Shown: positions 1 to 10,267 of the stretch, piece by piece | How positions within the stretch are numbered: position 1 is the stretch's first letter | Layout: every line of letters begins with the position of its first letter | Origin: Sanderia malayensis | Lineage: Eukaryota > Cnidaria > Scyphozoa > Semaeostomeae > Pelagiidae | Direction: 5' to 3' | Length of the DNA stretch: 64,000 nucleotides | NCBI GenBank assembly: GCA_013076295.1 | Contig: RQOL01000495.1 | Span: forward strand, 62,001 to 126,000 | Notes under the pieces: generated by a model | What the model was told of the DNA's origin: nothing | Database searches by the model: none | What the model saw: the letters and a program-made list of their open reading frames with translations, nothing else | Made by a program: the position numbers and the translations under genes

Positions 1-576
1 ACTATAAGTGGTAACGTTTTTCTTTCACCAATAATTCAAGAAAAATTGAGGATTATTTGAGCTCCAAGATCTAGTGGATGTTGTTGCAAAACTATTACTG
101 GAGCAGTTGTTGCACAAAATTAACTGGTTAGTTGCTTTACATTTCTATTTCAGTAAAAACAGTAATGTCAAATGAACAAAAACATTGATTTTTGGAAATT
201 TGTATTCTTTTGCTGCTACAAGAGGACTGTTGTAATAAAGTTCAAATAATATTTACCATTTAGTTTACAAGAGCTCATTTTGTGGAGAACTAGAATGTGT
301 GCATGTGTGCTTGAATAACAGTATCACACAAAATAAGTTCATCTAAGACAATGAAATTGAAATCTGTATCAATTTAATAATAATAATAATAATAATAATA
401 ACAATGTTTACACAGGGTAACCTCTTCAACACATAACGTGTTGTTATCAATGAAGGCCCTGTATCTAAAAATATATTATTAATATATATTTATATATATT
501 AATAATATATATTAATATATATATATATATACATATATATTAATATATATTTCCAAAGTAAAGTAAAATGGCCTAC
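1..576. other. Non-coding stretch with simple repeats
   Basis: I see no coding sequence here. It holds a (TAA)n run at about 375-401 and a long alternating AT tract at about 470-552. It is probably intron of the minus-strand gene whose exons begin at 577. Confidence 0.6.
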
Positions 577-1135
577 CTCTAACAGATTCTTGATCTTGGC
601 TTACTCTTTCATTGCCATCCAATAAGTCTAATAATAAATTGCATAACAGTCAATTAAATTATTTCAACGTTTAATAAACCTTTCATAAACATAATTGCCA
701 CAACATGAACTGAAAGGATTGCTACCAGAAACAAAAAATCCAGAATATGTTCCTCCCATGCAATTTGATCCAAACAGATTTCAGAATGGTGCATATTTAC
801 CTTCAGCACCATCTCCAGTCTCATCTTGTTTCTTCTTGTCTTTTTGAGTATCTTCCATTGCTTCTAATGAATAAAACAACTTAACTCGTTAACAAAGACT
901 TCAAAGTGCTTGAAGTCTTTGTTACCGACCCTTAACCAACTATGACAAGCTCTGTGCATAATCAATACAACATGAACTAAGACAACATTTGCCAACAATA
1001 TCCAAGGTTCAATAATCTTGTGACATAACATGCTCTTTACAATTACATTAAATCAGCATACCTCGAATAGTCTTATTGGCGTTATGTTGCTCTTTGCTCA
1101 GCCATTGAGCTCTCTCTTCCAATTCTATTGACTGA
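577..1135 (-). CDS. Three internal exons of an unrecognised gene (partial)
   Basis: Three short minus-strand exons can be read at 1062-1135, 801-863 and 577-627. Each has an AG acceptor and a GT donor, stays open in one frame only, and all three end in phase 1, so the frame carries through without a stop. The first exon could instead start at 1131, using an alternative AG. The encoded peptide is hydrophilic and rich in Glu, Lys, Asp and Gln, with a Lys-rich run in the middle exon. I do not recognise the protein. A Glu/Lys-rich linker or coiled-coil segment is the most that can be said. The 5' and 3' exons are not visible. The next gene on the same strand is the TIR-domain gene at 62.8 kb, but nothing links the two directly. 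Confidence 0.55.
891..923. repeat. Perfect 14-bp inverted repeat (hairpin)
   Basis: Two perfectly complementary 14-base arms (891-904 and 910-923) surround a 5-base loop. It lies in the intron between two small minus-strand exons. No T-run or gene end accompanies it. Confidence 0.7.
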
Positions 1136-1185
1136 CTAAAATATCCAATAAATAAAAGCAGGCAAATAAAAATGAAGGTGACGAG

Positions 1186-1640
1186 CCTCATGAACAGTTA
1201 CCTGTAGTATGCAGAATTCAGTATAACGTATTGTTATTGACATTCAAGTGTATCAAGAACTTGGCTCCAACATACTTAAATGATTTACTAAAGAAACGCA
1301 TAGCTCCTCGTGTAACAAGATCTGCAACTGATAATCTCCTGCTCGAAATACAGCGAACACGCTTGGTAACAGCTGGGGACCGATCATTCGCTCACGTTGC
1401 CCCATGTTTATGGAATGAACTGCCATATGCTCTAAGAGCAGTTAACTCTGTTGAAACGTTTAAAACACTTTTGAAGACATTTTTATTTCATAGATATTTT
1501 AATTAATCCTATTAATCCCATTTAATTAATTCTTTTCATTCTGTTTCTAGTTGTAAATATGTTATGCGCCTATGAGCCCTGAGGATATATGGTGCAATAG
1601 AAATTTCTTTATTATGAATATTATTATTATTAATAAAAAT
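1186..1640 (+). pseudogene. 3' end of a CR1/L2-like non-LTR retrotransposon
   Basis: The frame from about 1186 to 1506 encodes the region just after the reverse transcriptase core of CR1/L2-type non-LTR elements: an LPV motif, then a basic stretch, then an 'APCLWNELP' block and a terminal 'FKTLLKTFLF' block that I recognise from these families. It is truncated upstream, with a stop at 1168-1170 and no catalytic domain. After the stop comes a short 3' UTR and an ATT-rich tail at about 1600-1650, as expected for a 5'-truncated retroposed copy. The superfamily assignment is from memory. Confidence 0.7.
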
Positions 1641-1848
1641 TCATAATATTATTACAACAAATTCTGCCTGAAAGATTCAACCCCATCAACCTTTACACCA
1701 GCATATATGATTGACCCAATTAACAAAAATAATTATGTATCATTATTTAATAAATACACAAATATAAAGAAAAGCTAAAATAAAATAATACTGTTTGTGC
1801 TCAATCATCCCAGGGCTTCAAATTTTTGTTGCAATAGATCTATATGTT
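1641..1848. other. Short non-coding spacer
   Basis: No gene is visible. The last five bases (ATGTT, 1844-1848) are the left target-site duplication of the copia element; the same five bases recur at 13971-13975. Confidence 0.6.
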
Positions 1849-2027
1849 TGTTAGAAATATGATAATTTATGCTAATCTATTAATCCGTATCACATGTTTG
1901 ATTCTAGTCTAATTTTAGATCTTGCTCTCTCGTGTATTGATTGTCATCCTTGCTGAACGTGTTTTTATTATACTCTTGAAACTACAAGGTTTCGTTTCGT
2001 GTTCCGTTTGTGCCTCATATTTTAATA
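1849..2027 (+). repeat. 5' LTR of the copia element
   Basis: A 179-bp direct repeat of 13792-13970. It starts with TG and is flanked on the left by ATGTT. The sequence following 2027 (GGTTATGGGCCCA) looks like a primer-binding site. Confidence 0.93.
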
Positions 2028-2074
2028 GGTTATGGGCCCAGGACATTGATACTTTATTAGTTATATATTTTGTT

Positions 2075-2594
2075 ATGGCCGAAATCACGAAAATCGAGAA
2101 GCTGTCCGGGAGGAATTACCAGTCATGGAAGTACAACATTAAGTTGGTTTTGATGAAGCGTGGACTATGGGGCTTCACACAACAAGGTCAAGAAACACCA
2201 CCAGCAACTACTGAATCAGCTGCTCAACAGAATGCCTTTCGTTTAAGGTCTGATAAGGCATACTCTCTGATCGCGCTCAATGTTGAAAAGGATCTGCAAA
2301 TCCATATCTCTACGACAACTGATCCGTATGTGGCATGGGAGCGGTTGCAAAAGCAATTTGAATTTGTTTCCGTAACGCAGATCGTACGTCTAACTCGTAA
2401 ATTCTACGCGGCTACCATGCAGGAAGGGGACGATCTCATGCAACATTTGACTCAGATGACTTCATATGCCGAGCAGCTACGAGAGTTGAACGAAGAAATC
2501 TCTTCAAAGAAGTTCGCCACAGTGATTCTTGGTAGTTTACCAGAATCGTACGATAATTTCCTGACAAGCCTCAACGCAAGGAATGCTGACGAAT
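2075..2594 (+). pseudogene. gag: Copia gag, N-terminal part (interrupted)
   Basis: The ATG at 2075 opens a copia-type Gag (UBN2/gag-polypeptide family). The N-terminus has the typical 'KLSGRNYQSWKYNIK' pattern, followed by the 'AWERLQKQFE' and 'ILGSLPESYDNF' blocks. Gag would form the cytoplasmic particle that packages the element RNA. The frame is open from further upstream, inside the LTR, but homology starts at 2075. It is broken at 2594 by the Ty3/gypsy insertion. The reading frame resumes exactly at 9811, after the duplicated GAAT, so gag was intact when hit. Confidence 0.88.
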
Positions 2595-2808
2595 TGTTAC
2601 TGCCTCAATAATCTCTCAAGCCTTCCACAGCTTAACAACAACAGATCATATAGGTTCTTTGTCAGTAGCGAAGAAAAGAATCAGACAATATTTGAAAAGA
2701 ATACTCAATCGTTTTTCTTTATTCAACAAAACTCAACATTTTTCGCACGAGGCGACCTCGTTTTCAATTATGAAAACGAAACTAATACAAAAATCTACGT
2801 CTACTACA
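2595..2808 (-). repeat. 3' LTR of the Ty3/gypsy element
   Basis: A 214-bp direct repeat of 9593-9806 with no difference seen by eye. It is flanked by the GAAT target duplication at 2591-2594. Confidence 0.92.
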
Positions 2809-3343
2809 TTCTTCCCTTCTTGAAATGTGTTGCCCCAACACGTGCAACTTCTAAAGTAAGATAAAGTCTGGTAACTTCACTATTCAAACTGTTAGTCCCG
2901 TTCTTGAACAATGTTCTGACATCTTCAGAAATGTATGAACGCTAAAACAGTTCTTTGTTATTAATCCAACATCATCGGCAAAGTGTATGTGTAAATATGA
3001 ATTCCAAAAATCCATCGACGTAACAAACTTTGACTGATAGTTCAAACAACATTCGAACCCCCATTAACTCCAAAACAATAACAAAATCTCGTCTGTTGTA
3101 GGTCCGACACAACCACAATTCGAACCACAGCAACCACAAAACCTCTCACTGGAACAAACTTATTAAGTTTCACCACTTATTAAGTTTACAAACAAAATTC
3201 ACAAAACAACAATCTCACAAAAAAAATAATTAAACAGGTATCCATAGTGATAGGATTTAAGGGTTTAAAGGCTCAGGTGCCGACCTTATCTATCGTGTCC
3301 ATGGTCACTGTTAGTTAAACTACCTCTTTTCTGCACATTCGTT
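2809..3343. other. Untranslated 3' region of the Ty3/gypsy element
   Basis: It lies between the pol stop and the 3' LTR. No coding sequence is supported. A polypurine tract on the minus strand abuts 2808. Confidence 0.6.
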
Positions 3344-6300
3344 TCAGCATGCCTGCATGTGCGGTTGGTATATCCATTGTCCTACATTGAATCCATAAGG
3401 GTTGAATACTGGGATATACTGTGAATACGCTGGTCTTTGTATCTGATTTACATAGTAACTCGGTTCTCCAAGTCTACTGTAATTGAACAACGGTCTTGGC
3501 CTTCTGTCTCTTTTTGGGTAATCTCGTCTTTGTGACGGACTTTCATCCGGAACATCATTTTCTTCTGGTATGGTTGTTTCTTCCACCATACTTCCAGGTT
3601 CAATTTCATTTTCTGCTTCTTGCTCTTGAGCTTGTGTTTCATTTAGCGGCTCCTGGTATCGTTGTTGCTCTAATGCTGGGTTATGGTGCTCTACACAATG
3701 TTCTGTTCCTTGGCGTTGGTCTTGTACAAACCTCGTATGATCATTCGGCTCCAATTCTATTGTAGGAAATTCCTCCTCACTTTCCGATAGAGGGTCCTCT
3801 TGATCTCTTAAGACGTCTTGGTTTGTCGGCCTTTTTTGTTTCTTGCAACTAGATTGCTCTGTGGTCTTTCTGCGTGCAAGTTCTGGATGCTGGTCTTCGT
3901 CAGATATTAACTCAGGGCAAGGTAACAAAAGGTTACGATGGACTGTTCTCAACCGACCTGGTTTATCTCTTGGCTTGATGGTATACACTGGACTATCTTC
4001 GTTTTGGCGTTTGACTACCTCGTAAATATCTTGTTCCCAGTACGCGCGAAGCTTGCCAGGACCTACGTGTGGTGACATATTTCTAATAAGAACTTGGTCG
4101 CCTGGTTTCAGTACTGAGCTTCTGATTCTTTTGTCAGCCTGATGTTTTCCCTGCAAAGCTGCTTTCGTGCTCTTTTCTTTCGCAATCAAATAAGCTTGTT
4201 TCATAGCATCTCCCCAGTCTTGAACATATTTACTGTGCGATTTTATCACTCTTTGTCTTTCTTGGAAGATATAGTCAATTGGTAATACTGGCTCACGTCC
4301 AAACAGCAAAAAATGTGGTGAGTAACCTGTCGAATCATGTTTTGTAACATTGTAAGCGTAAACCATCTTATTCACATGGTCCTTCCAGTGTGATTTATGG
4401 CTTTCAGGCAGAGTTCTCAGCATCCCTAACAATGTACGATTGAATCTTTCAACTTGACCGTTGCCCTGTGGGTGATATGGTGTAGTTCTGGATCTTGTAA
4501 TTCCACAAAGCTGTTGGAGATGATAAAATATCTTGTTTTCGAATTCGCCCCCTTGATCATGGTGTAATCTGTGCGGGAATCCATATCTCAGGATAAAATC
4601 GTTAAAAATCTTTTCAGCCGCTGTCTTCGCAGATTTATTTCTCGTCGGGTAAACTTGCGCGTACCTCGTAAAGTGATCCATTATCACAAGCAAATATTCA
4701 AACCCTCCTGAAGATCTCTCGAGGTGCAAGAAGTCTACGGCAATCAATTCAAATGGTGCTGACGTTGTTATGCTCTTCAGTGGTTCTCTTACTGGTAAGC
4801 CTGGCTTTTTCTGTTGTATACACCTGCAAACCTTTGTAACATAGTGTTCAATGTCCCTCTGCATCTTTGGCCAGAAAAAACGCTGTCTCGCCAAGTGTGT
4901 TACTCTATCTGCCCCGAGGTGTCCCATGTCGTAGTGCAGATGTTTAAACACGTGAGCATGATACTTTTGAGGTAACACTATCTGTACATTATTTGCACAT
5001 TTCCTTTTTACTATCCCATCCTCCCCTAACAATAGAAGGTTCCATTCTTTCATCAGCGATTTCACTTCTGCACTTTCGTCAATTCTATCACTCTTTGTTA
5101 GCGGTCTGCCTAAAGTCAAATAGTGTTGGACTTTTGATATCGCTGGGTCCTTTCCTTGTGCTTCCTTCAGATCTTCATTTGAAACAGACTTCAACTCGAG
5201 ATGATCGAAATCTTGTATGTTCTTCGCAAGACATTCAGAGTGATCGGTTAATGCGGCAATCCAGACTGAGTTATCTGAGTGCTGTTGCAACACGGAGGTT
5301 ATTGCTGCTTTTAGAACATTTTCTGATGTTTCCTCTGTGTACTGATCTACCAAACTTGCAATATCATCTGGCATACGCGAAAGAAAGTCTGCATCTGTAT
5401 TTGCTTTTCCCGGACGGTAACGTATTGAAAATTGGAAATCTGCAAGCTCGGATACCCAACGATGAGCAGTTGCATTTAGTTTTGCTGTCGTTGTGATATA
5501 TGTGAGTGGGTTATTGTCCGTGAACACAGTAAACGATGGCGAGTAGTAAAGGAAGTCTCTAAATTGCTCCGTAACTGCCCATTTCAATGCAAGGAGTTCA
5601 AGTTTTCCAGCGTGGTAATGGTAGTTCTTTTCTGCTTTCGATAATGTCCGTGAGGCATAGGCGATAACTTTCAAGTCCTTCCCTTGTTGTTGGTAAAGTA
5701 CAGCACCTAGACCATCTGCTGAGGCATCCGTGTGCACTATATATGGTAATCTATTGTCCGGAAAACTCATGACTGGCTGCTTAACAAGAAAATCAATTAA
5801 TGAACTCAATGCTATTGCTTGACTTTCTGTCCATGAGACTGGGTAGCTTGACATAACCTGTCCCTTACTGGGCAACTTCTGTTTCTTTTGTAGGCTAGCT
5901 TGTTGACTTTGTTGCGGTACGCTTACAGCAAGTAGATCACTTATTGGCTTGGCTATTCGTGCAAAATCTTTGATATACCTTCTGTAATATCCAACGAAGC
6001 CCAATAACTTTCGAACTTCACCAATGTTCTTTGGTCTTGTACCTCTTAAAGCCTCAACTGCTTTGATATTCTTTGGATCCATGCAATGTCCTTTAGCTGA
6101 AACATGTCTTCCTAGATAGCTGACTTCATTCTGAAAGAGTTCACATTTCTTTGGCTTTAACTTGATGCCCTTTGAGCGCAGTGCTTGGAGTACCTGTCTG
6201 ACATGTACAACATGTTTTTCAAATGTGGCACTATACACTATCACATCATCAAGGTACGGAATACAGCAATCGTCCCTTAAATCCTTTAGGCATCCTTCCA

Positions 6301-8068
6301 TGAACCTTTGAAATACGCCAGGTGCTGTGGTCAAACCGAACGGTATCCTGACCCACTCCCAGAGACCCCATGGAGTTACAAAGGCTGTCAAATGGCGAGA
6401 ATTTGGGTGGAGGAAACCTTGGTGGTACGCTTTCCCCTGATCAAGGACAGTAAACCAATTGTTTCCCCCTAAGCTTTCAAGTGTCTCCTGAACACGTGGC
6501 AATGGATGACGGTCGGGCACGGTCTTGCTGTTTAATTGCCGATAGTCAATACAAAGTCGCAGTGAATTGTCCTTTTTGCGTACACAAACTACACTTGATG
6601 AATATGGTGAGCTGGACTGTTTAATAAAGCCTCTGTTCAGTAAGTCCTCTATGTAGGCTTTCACTTCATCATACAAATGCCGTGGAATTGAGCGGTAAGT
6701 GTGTTGAACAGGAGTCTGGTCATATAATTTCAATTCCATTTGTAAGTCCTGGGCACAACCTATATCTGAGTCTCCTTTTGAGAATGACTCTTCTTCTTCT
6801 CTTAACATTTGCATCACAATCTCTTTTTGCTTTCTTGACAGATTATTGCCAAGGCTGAACGGTGGTACTTTGTCTCTGTTGGTATTCGTTTCAGGGCTTT
6901 TTTCTACTGGTATGTCCCTACCACTATGTGACATTTCTGAGTTTCTGTCCTCCCTCTTTTCAACAACTTCTATGGGTGTGACAGACTTCACCAATTGTAG
7001 CTGACCTATCTCTGTACGCTTGGGAATAATTATGTCATGTTCTGAGTTATTTGTCACTTCAGCTTTTAAGCGGCATGATTTCCCTTTGTTTACAACAACT
7101 AGGTTCTCTCTGATCTGTAGTCCCTCAGGAATATTGCTGCTCTCTCCTGGTTCGAACAAAGCTGGTGTTTTACTGTCCATTGCAAAGTAATTAGCTCGGC
7201 ATGTGATACGGATAGTTTGTCCCTTGGGCACTGTACAATCTCTTTTTGTGATCGTTACTGTCCCAAAGTGTTCATCTTGACTAGCTTCTTCACTGATAAG
7301 GTTAATAAGCGTCTTTGTTTCATTGGGTCTCAAATCTGGAAACAATATTTTCATAATTTGATTTTGAACTCCTGATTCTGACGATAGTTTGAGAAACTGC
7401 TCAATAACATTGTAGCCTAGGATTGGCACCTCTAGTTTCTCTTGCGTGACCAGAAATGGCACACCAAGCTCAAAATTTTGATGCTCACTGAGCTTCACTG
7501 TCAACTCTACAAAGCCTTTGTATGGGATGTTTGTGCCATTAGCTGCTGTTAAATTGAGATTTACACCCAAAATTCTGTCCAACTTCTGTATTTCATGATT
7601 TGGCAAATTCAACTTGAGCCACTCCATTGAAACCATTGAAACCTGTGCCCCAGTGTCCCACAAAGCTGAACCGCAAGTTTCATCAAGCTTACATGACACA
7701 AGGCATTTTTTTCCAACTACTTCAATAATCTTTTTTTGTTGTTGCGGTGTTACGTGGCCACTATACATTGTTTTGGGCATATAACACTGATCATAGTACT
7801 CTTCAGCTTGCTTTATTGCATAACACAGTGGTTTATGTGTATTCCAGTGTTTAGCTTGACAACTTTTTGAACAATAATTGCAACAGTTACATTGCGAACA
7901 TCTCAATATTTTACTTTCAAATAGTTTCTTTAAACAGTTATGACAATGTTGATGTTGGGGCTTTGTTCCCTCAGCCACTACTCGCCCCCCAGTTGTGACT
8001 GGCTCCAGTTTCCCGATGACGACCTTTCGTTTCCCCTTTGCTTGCCCTTGCACCCAATTGCGATGTGC
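3344..8068 (-). CDS. pol: Ty3/gypsy Pol: MYND finger, protease, RT, RNase H, integrase
   Basis: A long open frame (about 1569 residues counted from a GTG at 8053; the frame is open from 8068). No ATG begins it, and it most likely enters by -1 frameshifting from the gag frame. Residues about 37-77 form a MYND-like zinc finger (C-x2-C-x11-C-x2-C-x5-C-x3-C-x7-H-x3-C). Next come an aspartic protease (DTGA near 133), reverse transcriptase (YLDDVIVYS near 600), RNase H (HTDAS near 773), and an integrase with an H2C2 finger near 1035-1080 and a DDE core near 1103-1210. The C-terminus is a long acidic, Gln-rich tail ending in a basic, Tyr/Pro-rich segment. These enzymes copy the RNA and integrate it. 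The frame has no internal stop, so the copy could be functional apart from the gag/nucleocapsid stop described separately. The MYND finger between nucleocapsid and protease is unusual. Confidence 0.9.
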   Translation of the reverse strand, partial: AHRNWVQGQAKGKRKVVIGKLEPVTTGGRVVAEGTKPQHQHCHNCLKKLFESKILRCSQCNCCNYCSKSCQAKHWNTHKPLCYAIKQAEEYYDQCYMPKTMYSGHVTPQQQKKIIEVVGKKCLVSCKLDETCGSALWDTGAQVSMVSMEWLKLNLPNHEIQKLDRILGVNLNLTAANGTNIPYKGFVELTVKLSEHQNFELGVPFLVTQEKLEVPILGYNVIEQFLKLSSESGVQNQIMKILFPDLRPNETKTLINLISEEASQDEHFGTVTITKRDCTVPKGQTIRITCRANYFAMDSKTPALFEPGESSNIPEGLQIRENLVVVNKGKSCRLKAEVTNNSEHDIIIPKRTEIGQLQLVKSVTPIEVVEKREDRNSEMSHSGRDIPVEKSPETNTNRDKVPPFSLGNNLSRKQKEIVMQMLREEEESFSKGDSDIGCAQDLQMELKLYDQTPVQHTYRSIPRHLYDEVKAYIEDLLNRGFIKQSSSPYSSSVVCVRKKDNSLRLCIDYRQLNSKTVPDRHPLPRVQETLESLGGNNWFTVLDQGKAYHQGFLHPNSRHLTAFVTPWGLWEWVRIPFGLTTAPGVFQRFMEGCLKDLRDDCCIPYLDDVIVYSATFEKHVVHVRQVLQALRSKGIKLKPKKCELFQNEVSYLGRHVSAKGHCMDPKNIKAVEALRGTRPKNIGEVRKLLGFVGYYRRYIKDFARIAKPISDLLAVSVPQQSQQASLQKKQKLPSKGQVMSSYPVSWTESQAIALSSLIDFLVKQPVMSFPDNRLPYIVHTDASADGLGAVLYQQQGKDLKVIAYASRTLSKAEKNYHYHAGKLELLALKWAVTEQFRDFLYYSPSFTVFTDNNPLTYITTTAKLNATAHRWVSELADFQFSIRYRPGKANTDADFLSRMPDDIASLVDQYTEETSENVLKAAITSVLQQHSDNSVWIAALTDHSECLAKNIQDFDHLELKSVSNEDLKEAQGKDPAISKVQHYLTLGRPLTKSDRIDESAEVKSLMKEWNLLLLGEDGIVKRKCANNVQIVLPQKYHAHVFKHLHYDMGHLGADRVTHLARQRFFWPKMQRDIEHYVTKVCRCIQQKKPGLPVREPLKSITTSAPFELIAVDFLHLERSSGGFEYLLVIMDHFTRYAQVYPTRNKSAKTAAEKIFNDFILRYGFPHRLHHDQGGEFENKIFYHLQQLCGITRSRTTPYHPQGNGQVERFNRTLLGMLRTLPESHKSHWKDHVNKMVYAYNVTKHDSTGYSPHFLLFGREPVLPIDYIFQERQRVIKSHSKYVQDWGDAMKQAYLIAKEKSTKAALQGKHQADKRIRSSVLKPGDQVLIRNMSPHVGPGKLRAYWEQDIYEVVKRQNEDSPVYTIKPRDKPGRLRTVHRNLLLPCPELISDEDQHPELARRKTTEQSSCKKQKRPTNQDVLRDQEDPLSESEEEFPTIELEPNDHTRFVQDQRQGTEHCVEHHNPALEQQRYQEPLNETQAQEQEAENEIEPGSMVEETTIPEENDVPDESPSQRRDYPKRDRRPRPLFNYSRLGEPSYYVNQIQRPAYSQYIPVFNPYGFNVGQWIYQPHMQAC

Positions 8069-8175
8069 TCAGTTGATCCGCATTTAAAACAATGGTTACA
8101 GTTCTTTCCATCACCTTTGTTCCTGCATGCTTGGCAACCATAGGGTCGACCTTTTGCTTTTGCTTCTCTTTTGTC
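7978..8175 (-). CDS. Nucleocapsid (zinc knuckle) region in the gag frame after a TAG
   Basis: Reading the gag frame past the TAG at 8176-8178 gives a basic segment with a Cys/His cluster and a classical CCHC knuckle (C-x2-C-x4-H-x4-C, beginning CFKCG). It then runs to a TAG at 7978-7980. This is the RNA-binding nucleocapsid that normally ends Gag. It overlaps the start of the pol frame (7981-8068) in the -1 relation. Either the TAG at 8176 is read through, or it is a point mutation that cut nucleocapsid off Gag. The sequence alone does not decide. Confidence 0.6.
   Translation of the reverse strand, partial: DKREAKAKGRPYGCQACRNKGDGKNCNHCFKCGSTEHIAIGCKGKQRGNERSSSGNWSQSQLGGE
8008..8035 (-). 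promoter_or_regulatory. Two in-frame GGGAAAC slippery heptamers (-1 frameshift)
   Basis: On the minus strand, GGGAAAC occurs at 8035-8029 and again at 8014-8008, 21 bases apart. Both are in the X-XXY-YYZ register of the gag/nucleocapsid frame and inside the 88-base overlap with the pol frame. G-GGA-AAC is a known type of -1 frameshift heptamer used at retroviral gag-pro junctions. The pol frame is the -1 frame here, so the sites are correctly placed. Downstream RNA structure was not evaluated. Confidence 0.6.
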
Positions 8176-9384
8176 CTAAATATTTTCTGCATCAGGCTGT
8201 CTTGCTACTTTCTCTTTGAGATCAGCCATGTCTTTTTGTAATGACTGAATAGCTGCAATTATTTGATCAGTATCCTTATGTTGCTTGTTTACTACTTTCA
8301 TGGTTGATCCCCCTGCTGGTCTGTTCTCTTCTGTCTCTTCCAGTTCAAGTTTTGAGATCCGGGCCTGTCTTGCCATACCTGCCTGGTGTAATCTCTTCTG
8401 GCGGTCTTCCTCACCCGACACTGCCAAACTCAAATGATGAATAATTTCTTCATCTGCGACATCATGTTTCTCTAAAACTGGTCTAAGCCGGGTGCGTATG
8501 TTCTCGTTCTGTACACCGCTTTCTAGGGTCTGAAGAAAAACAGACTGAACAAGTTCTGTGTTGGCTTTAAGTTTGGAATCAGATTCTTGGGCAACAAACA
8601 AAACTTTCTGTCTGATGTTTAACAAACGCATCAAAAAGGCTTGGGTATCTTCTTTGGGTTGTTGAACTGCATTCATGAGATCTTGAAATAATTCGCTTCC
8701 ACTTTTCTCCTTATAGTGGCTGCGGAGGAGCCTCCTTGATTTTGGCAAATTCAGGTCTGACATTGGCATTGATTCCAAATACCCTCTGAGCAGATTTCCA
8801 GGATTTATGGCTCTGATCACTGCCTCAATAATTTCTGTTTCACTATAGCCCCTGGAAATGGCTGAATTGATTTGTCTGATCAGCCCACAGAATGATAATT
8901 TGTCTTTATTTCCACTGTCAGTGATTGCCCCTGCAATTTTGAGTTCCCTTTTGAACATATTGAAGCTATTGCTGCTGACAGGGGTGTGGGGACTTTGTCC
9001 AACAGATTTGTGTCCAAGAGATTCCAACCTTTCATTCATCTTGCTCATCTCCTCTTGAATTTTCTTAATCTCTGTTTCCTCTGCATGTGATAAGCTACTC
9101 CCAGCACCTTGAGCCTCATCACCCTGGGTCCCCCCACTAGGACCCTGTAAAGGAAGAAATTTAAAACATGCGTCCTTGACACTGTTCAGCAAAATAACAC
9201 AGGAGTCTTCATCGTCCAGGCTATCTTCTAAATAATTATTCAAAGTATTCAAAATCCTGCACCAACTTTTGTTGTGTAAGTCTTCAATGTTTGCAGCTTT
9301 CGTTGCGACGCAAATATCCAGCAAATTTTCCTTTGACAATTTACAAAGCAATGGCTGAATTTCTTCAAACAGCTGTTCTGCCAT
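8176..9384 (-). CDS. gag: Ty3/gypsy Gag
   Basis: Encodes about 402 residues from the ATG at 9384; the frame is open upstream from 9429, but without an ATG before 9384. The C-terminal half resembles retrotransposon Gag capsid proteins of the paraneoplastic-Ma/gypsy type: a helical segment with 'LFQDLMNAVQQPKEDTQAF', then 'VFLQTLESGV' and a region with many charged residues. A predicted coiled coil lies near the middle ('EIKKIQEEMSKMNERLESL'). It ends at a TAG (8176-8178), before the zinc-knuckle region that lies in the same frame. Gag forms the capsid-like particle. Confidence 0.8.
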   Translation of the reverse strand: MAEQLFEEIQPLLCKLSKENLLDICVATKAANIEDLHNKSWCRILNTLNNYLEDSLDDEDSCVILLNSVKDACFKFLPLQGPSGGTQGDEAQGAGSSLSHAEETEIKKIQEEMSKMNERLESLGHKSVGQSPHTPVSSNSFNMFKRELKIAGAITDSGNKDKLSFCGLIRQINSAISRGYSETEIIEAVIRAINPGNLLRGYLESMPMSDLNLPKSRRLLRSHYKEKSGSELFQDLMNAVQQPKEDTQAFLMRLLNIRQKVLFVAQESDSKLKANTELVQSVFLQTLESGVQNENIRTRLRPVLEKHDVADEEIIHHLSLAVSGEEDRQKRLHQAGMARQARISKLELEETEENRPAGGSTMKVVNKQHKDTDQIIAAIQSLQKDMADLKEKVARQPDAENI

Positions 9385-9429
9385 TATCACAATGCCACAA
9401 AATATGCAAGTACAATTTCGTGGTACCAA

Positions 9430-9592
9430 ATTTCGATCAAGTCAAAGCTGAATAACAGTTCATCAAGTATAGTCTTAACAAGTATACTTATCTGTCTGGG
9501 TTCACTTTCACTTCAACTTCAACAATAGGCCTTTTCGAGCAAAGCGATTTCTGTCCCTTTCCTCCTCTGACAAGTACACACTGGCCACCAAT
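9430..9592 (-). promoter_or_regulatory. Leader and primer-binding site of the Ty3/gypsy element
   Basis: This is the untranslated leader between the 5' LTR and gag. Two bases after the LTR, the minus strand reads TGGTGGCCAGTG, which is the expected place and start (TGG) for a tRNA primer-binding site. I did not identify the tRNA. Confidence 0.55.
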
Positions 9593-9806
9593 TGTTACTG
9601 CCTCAATAATCTCTCAAGCCTTCCACAGCTTAACAACAACAGATCATATAGGTTCTTTGTCAGTAGCGAAGAAAAGAATCAGACAATATTTGAAAAGAAT
9701 ACTCAATCGTTTTTCTTTATTCAACAAAACTCAACATTTTTCGCACGAGGCGACCTCGTTTTCAATTATGAAAACGAAACTAATACAAAAATCTACGTCT
9801 ACTACA
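9593..9806 (-). repeat. 5' LTR of the Ty3/gypsy element
   Basis: A 214-bp direct repeat of 2595-2808. It would carry the promoter of the minus-strand genes. GAAT follows it at 9807-9810. Confidence 0.92.
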
Positions 9807-9931
9807 GAATTAGATTGGGATAATGTCAAAGGTCTACTGATTGAAGAATCCTTGAAACGTGCAGAAAAGAATGAGAAAGTAGCAGCCGACAACGCACTAT
9901 TTACAAGAAGAAAAAGTCGAGGAAATCATTA
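9807..9931 (+). pseudogene. gag: Copia gag, middle part
   Basis: The copia gag frame continues here after the Ty3/gypsy element. It encodes the helical region typical of copia Gag ('LLIEESLKRAE') up to 9931, where a MITE interrupts it. The duplicated TA of the MITE (9930-9931 and 10266-10267) restores the frame on the far side. Confidence 0.8.
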
Positions 9932-10265
9932 CCGTATTTCCTCGATTAAACGCCCCGGGGCGTTTATTAATCTCGGCACTTTTTGAGGGGGCGCCTAATC
10001 GAGGGGGGCCATTATTCGAGGGGGGGCGTTTATTAGAAAGTACAAGATCACAGGCCCTGTCACTTGGTCCAAAAAAAAGAAAATGGTTTAGTTGAGCCTT
10101 GTTTTATCGAGCAACAACGTAGAAAATGAAATTCGCCATGGTTTTGCACAAAGAGGGGGCGTTTAATCGAGGGGGGGCGTTTATTACAAAAGCTGGCAGC
10201 ATAAGGGGGCGTTTATTCGAGGGGGGCGTTTAATCGAGGGGGGGCGTTTAATCGAGGAAATACGG
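9932..10265. mobile_element. MITE with long GC-rich terminal inverted repeats
   Basis: A 334-bp non-coding element. The ends are inverted repeats (CCGTATTTCCTCGATTAAAC and its complement), flanked by a TA duplication. The interior repeats the motif 'GGGGGCGTTTAATCGAGG' several times in direct orientation. TA duplications fit a Tc1/mariner-type origin, though the internal G-runs are unusual. It was inserted into copia gag in the sense that removing it and one TA restores the frame. Confidence 0.8.
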
Positions 10266-10267
10266 TA

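Larger units (their letters stand above)
2595..9806 (-). mobile_element. Ty3/gypsy LTR retrotransposon with a MYND-type finger
   Basis: Identical 214-bp LTRs (2595-2808 and 9593-9806), TG...CA on the plus strand, are flanked by GAAT on both sides (2591-2594 and 9807-9810). Genes run on the minus strand. Next to the 5' LTR (9593) lies a TGG-starting primer-binding site, and next to the 3' LTR (2808) a purine tract (AAGAAGGGAAGAA, minus strand). Gag, nucleocapsid, protease, RT, RNase H and integrase are all present in normal order. The identical LTRs argue for recent insertion. The 3' untranslated part (2809-3343) has no gene. Confidence 0.93.

Noticed and set aside
2583..2864. Open frame spanning the gypsy LTR, and the similar frame near 9657
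   Set aside because: Both are translations of the non-coding LTR. Only the part after 9807 belongs to copia gag.
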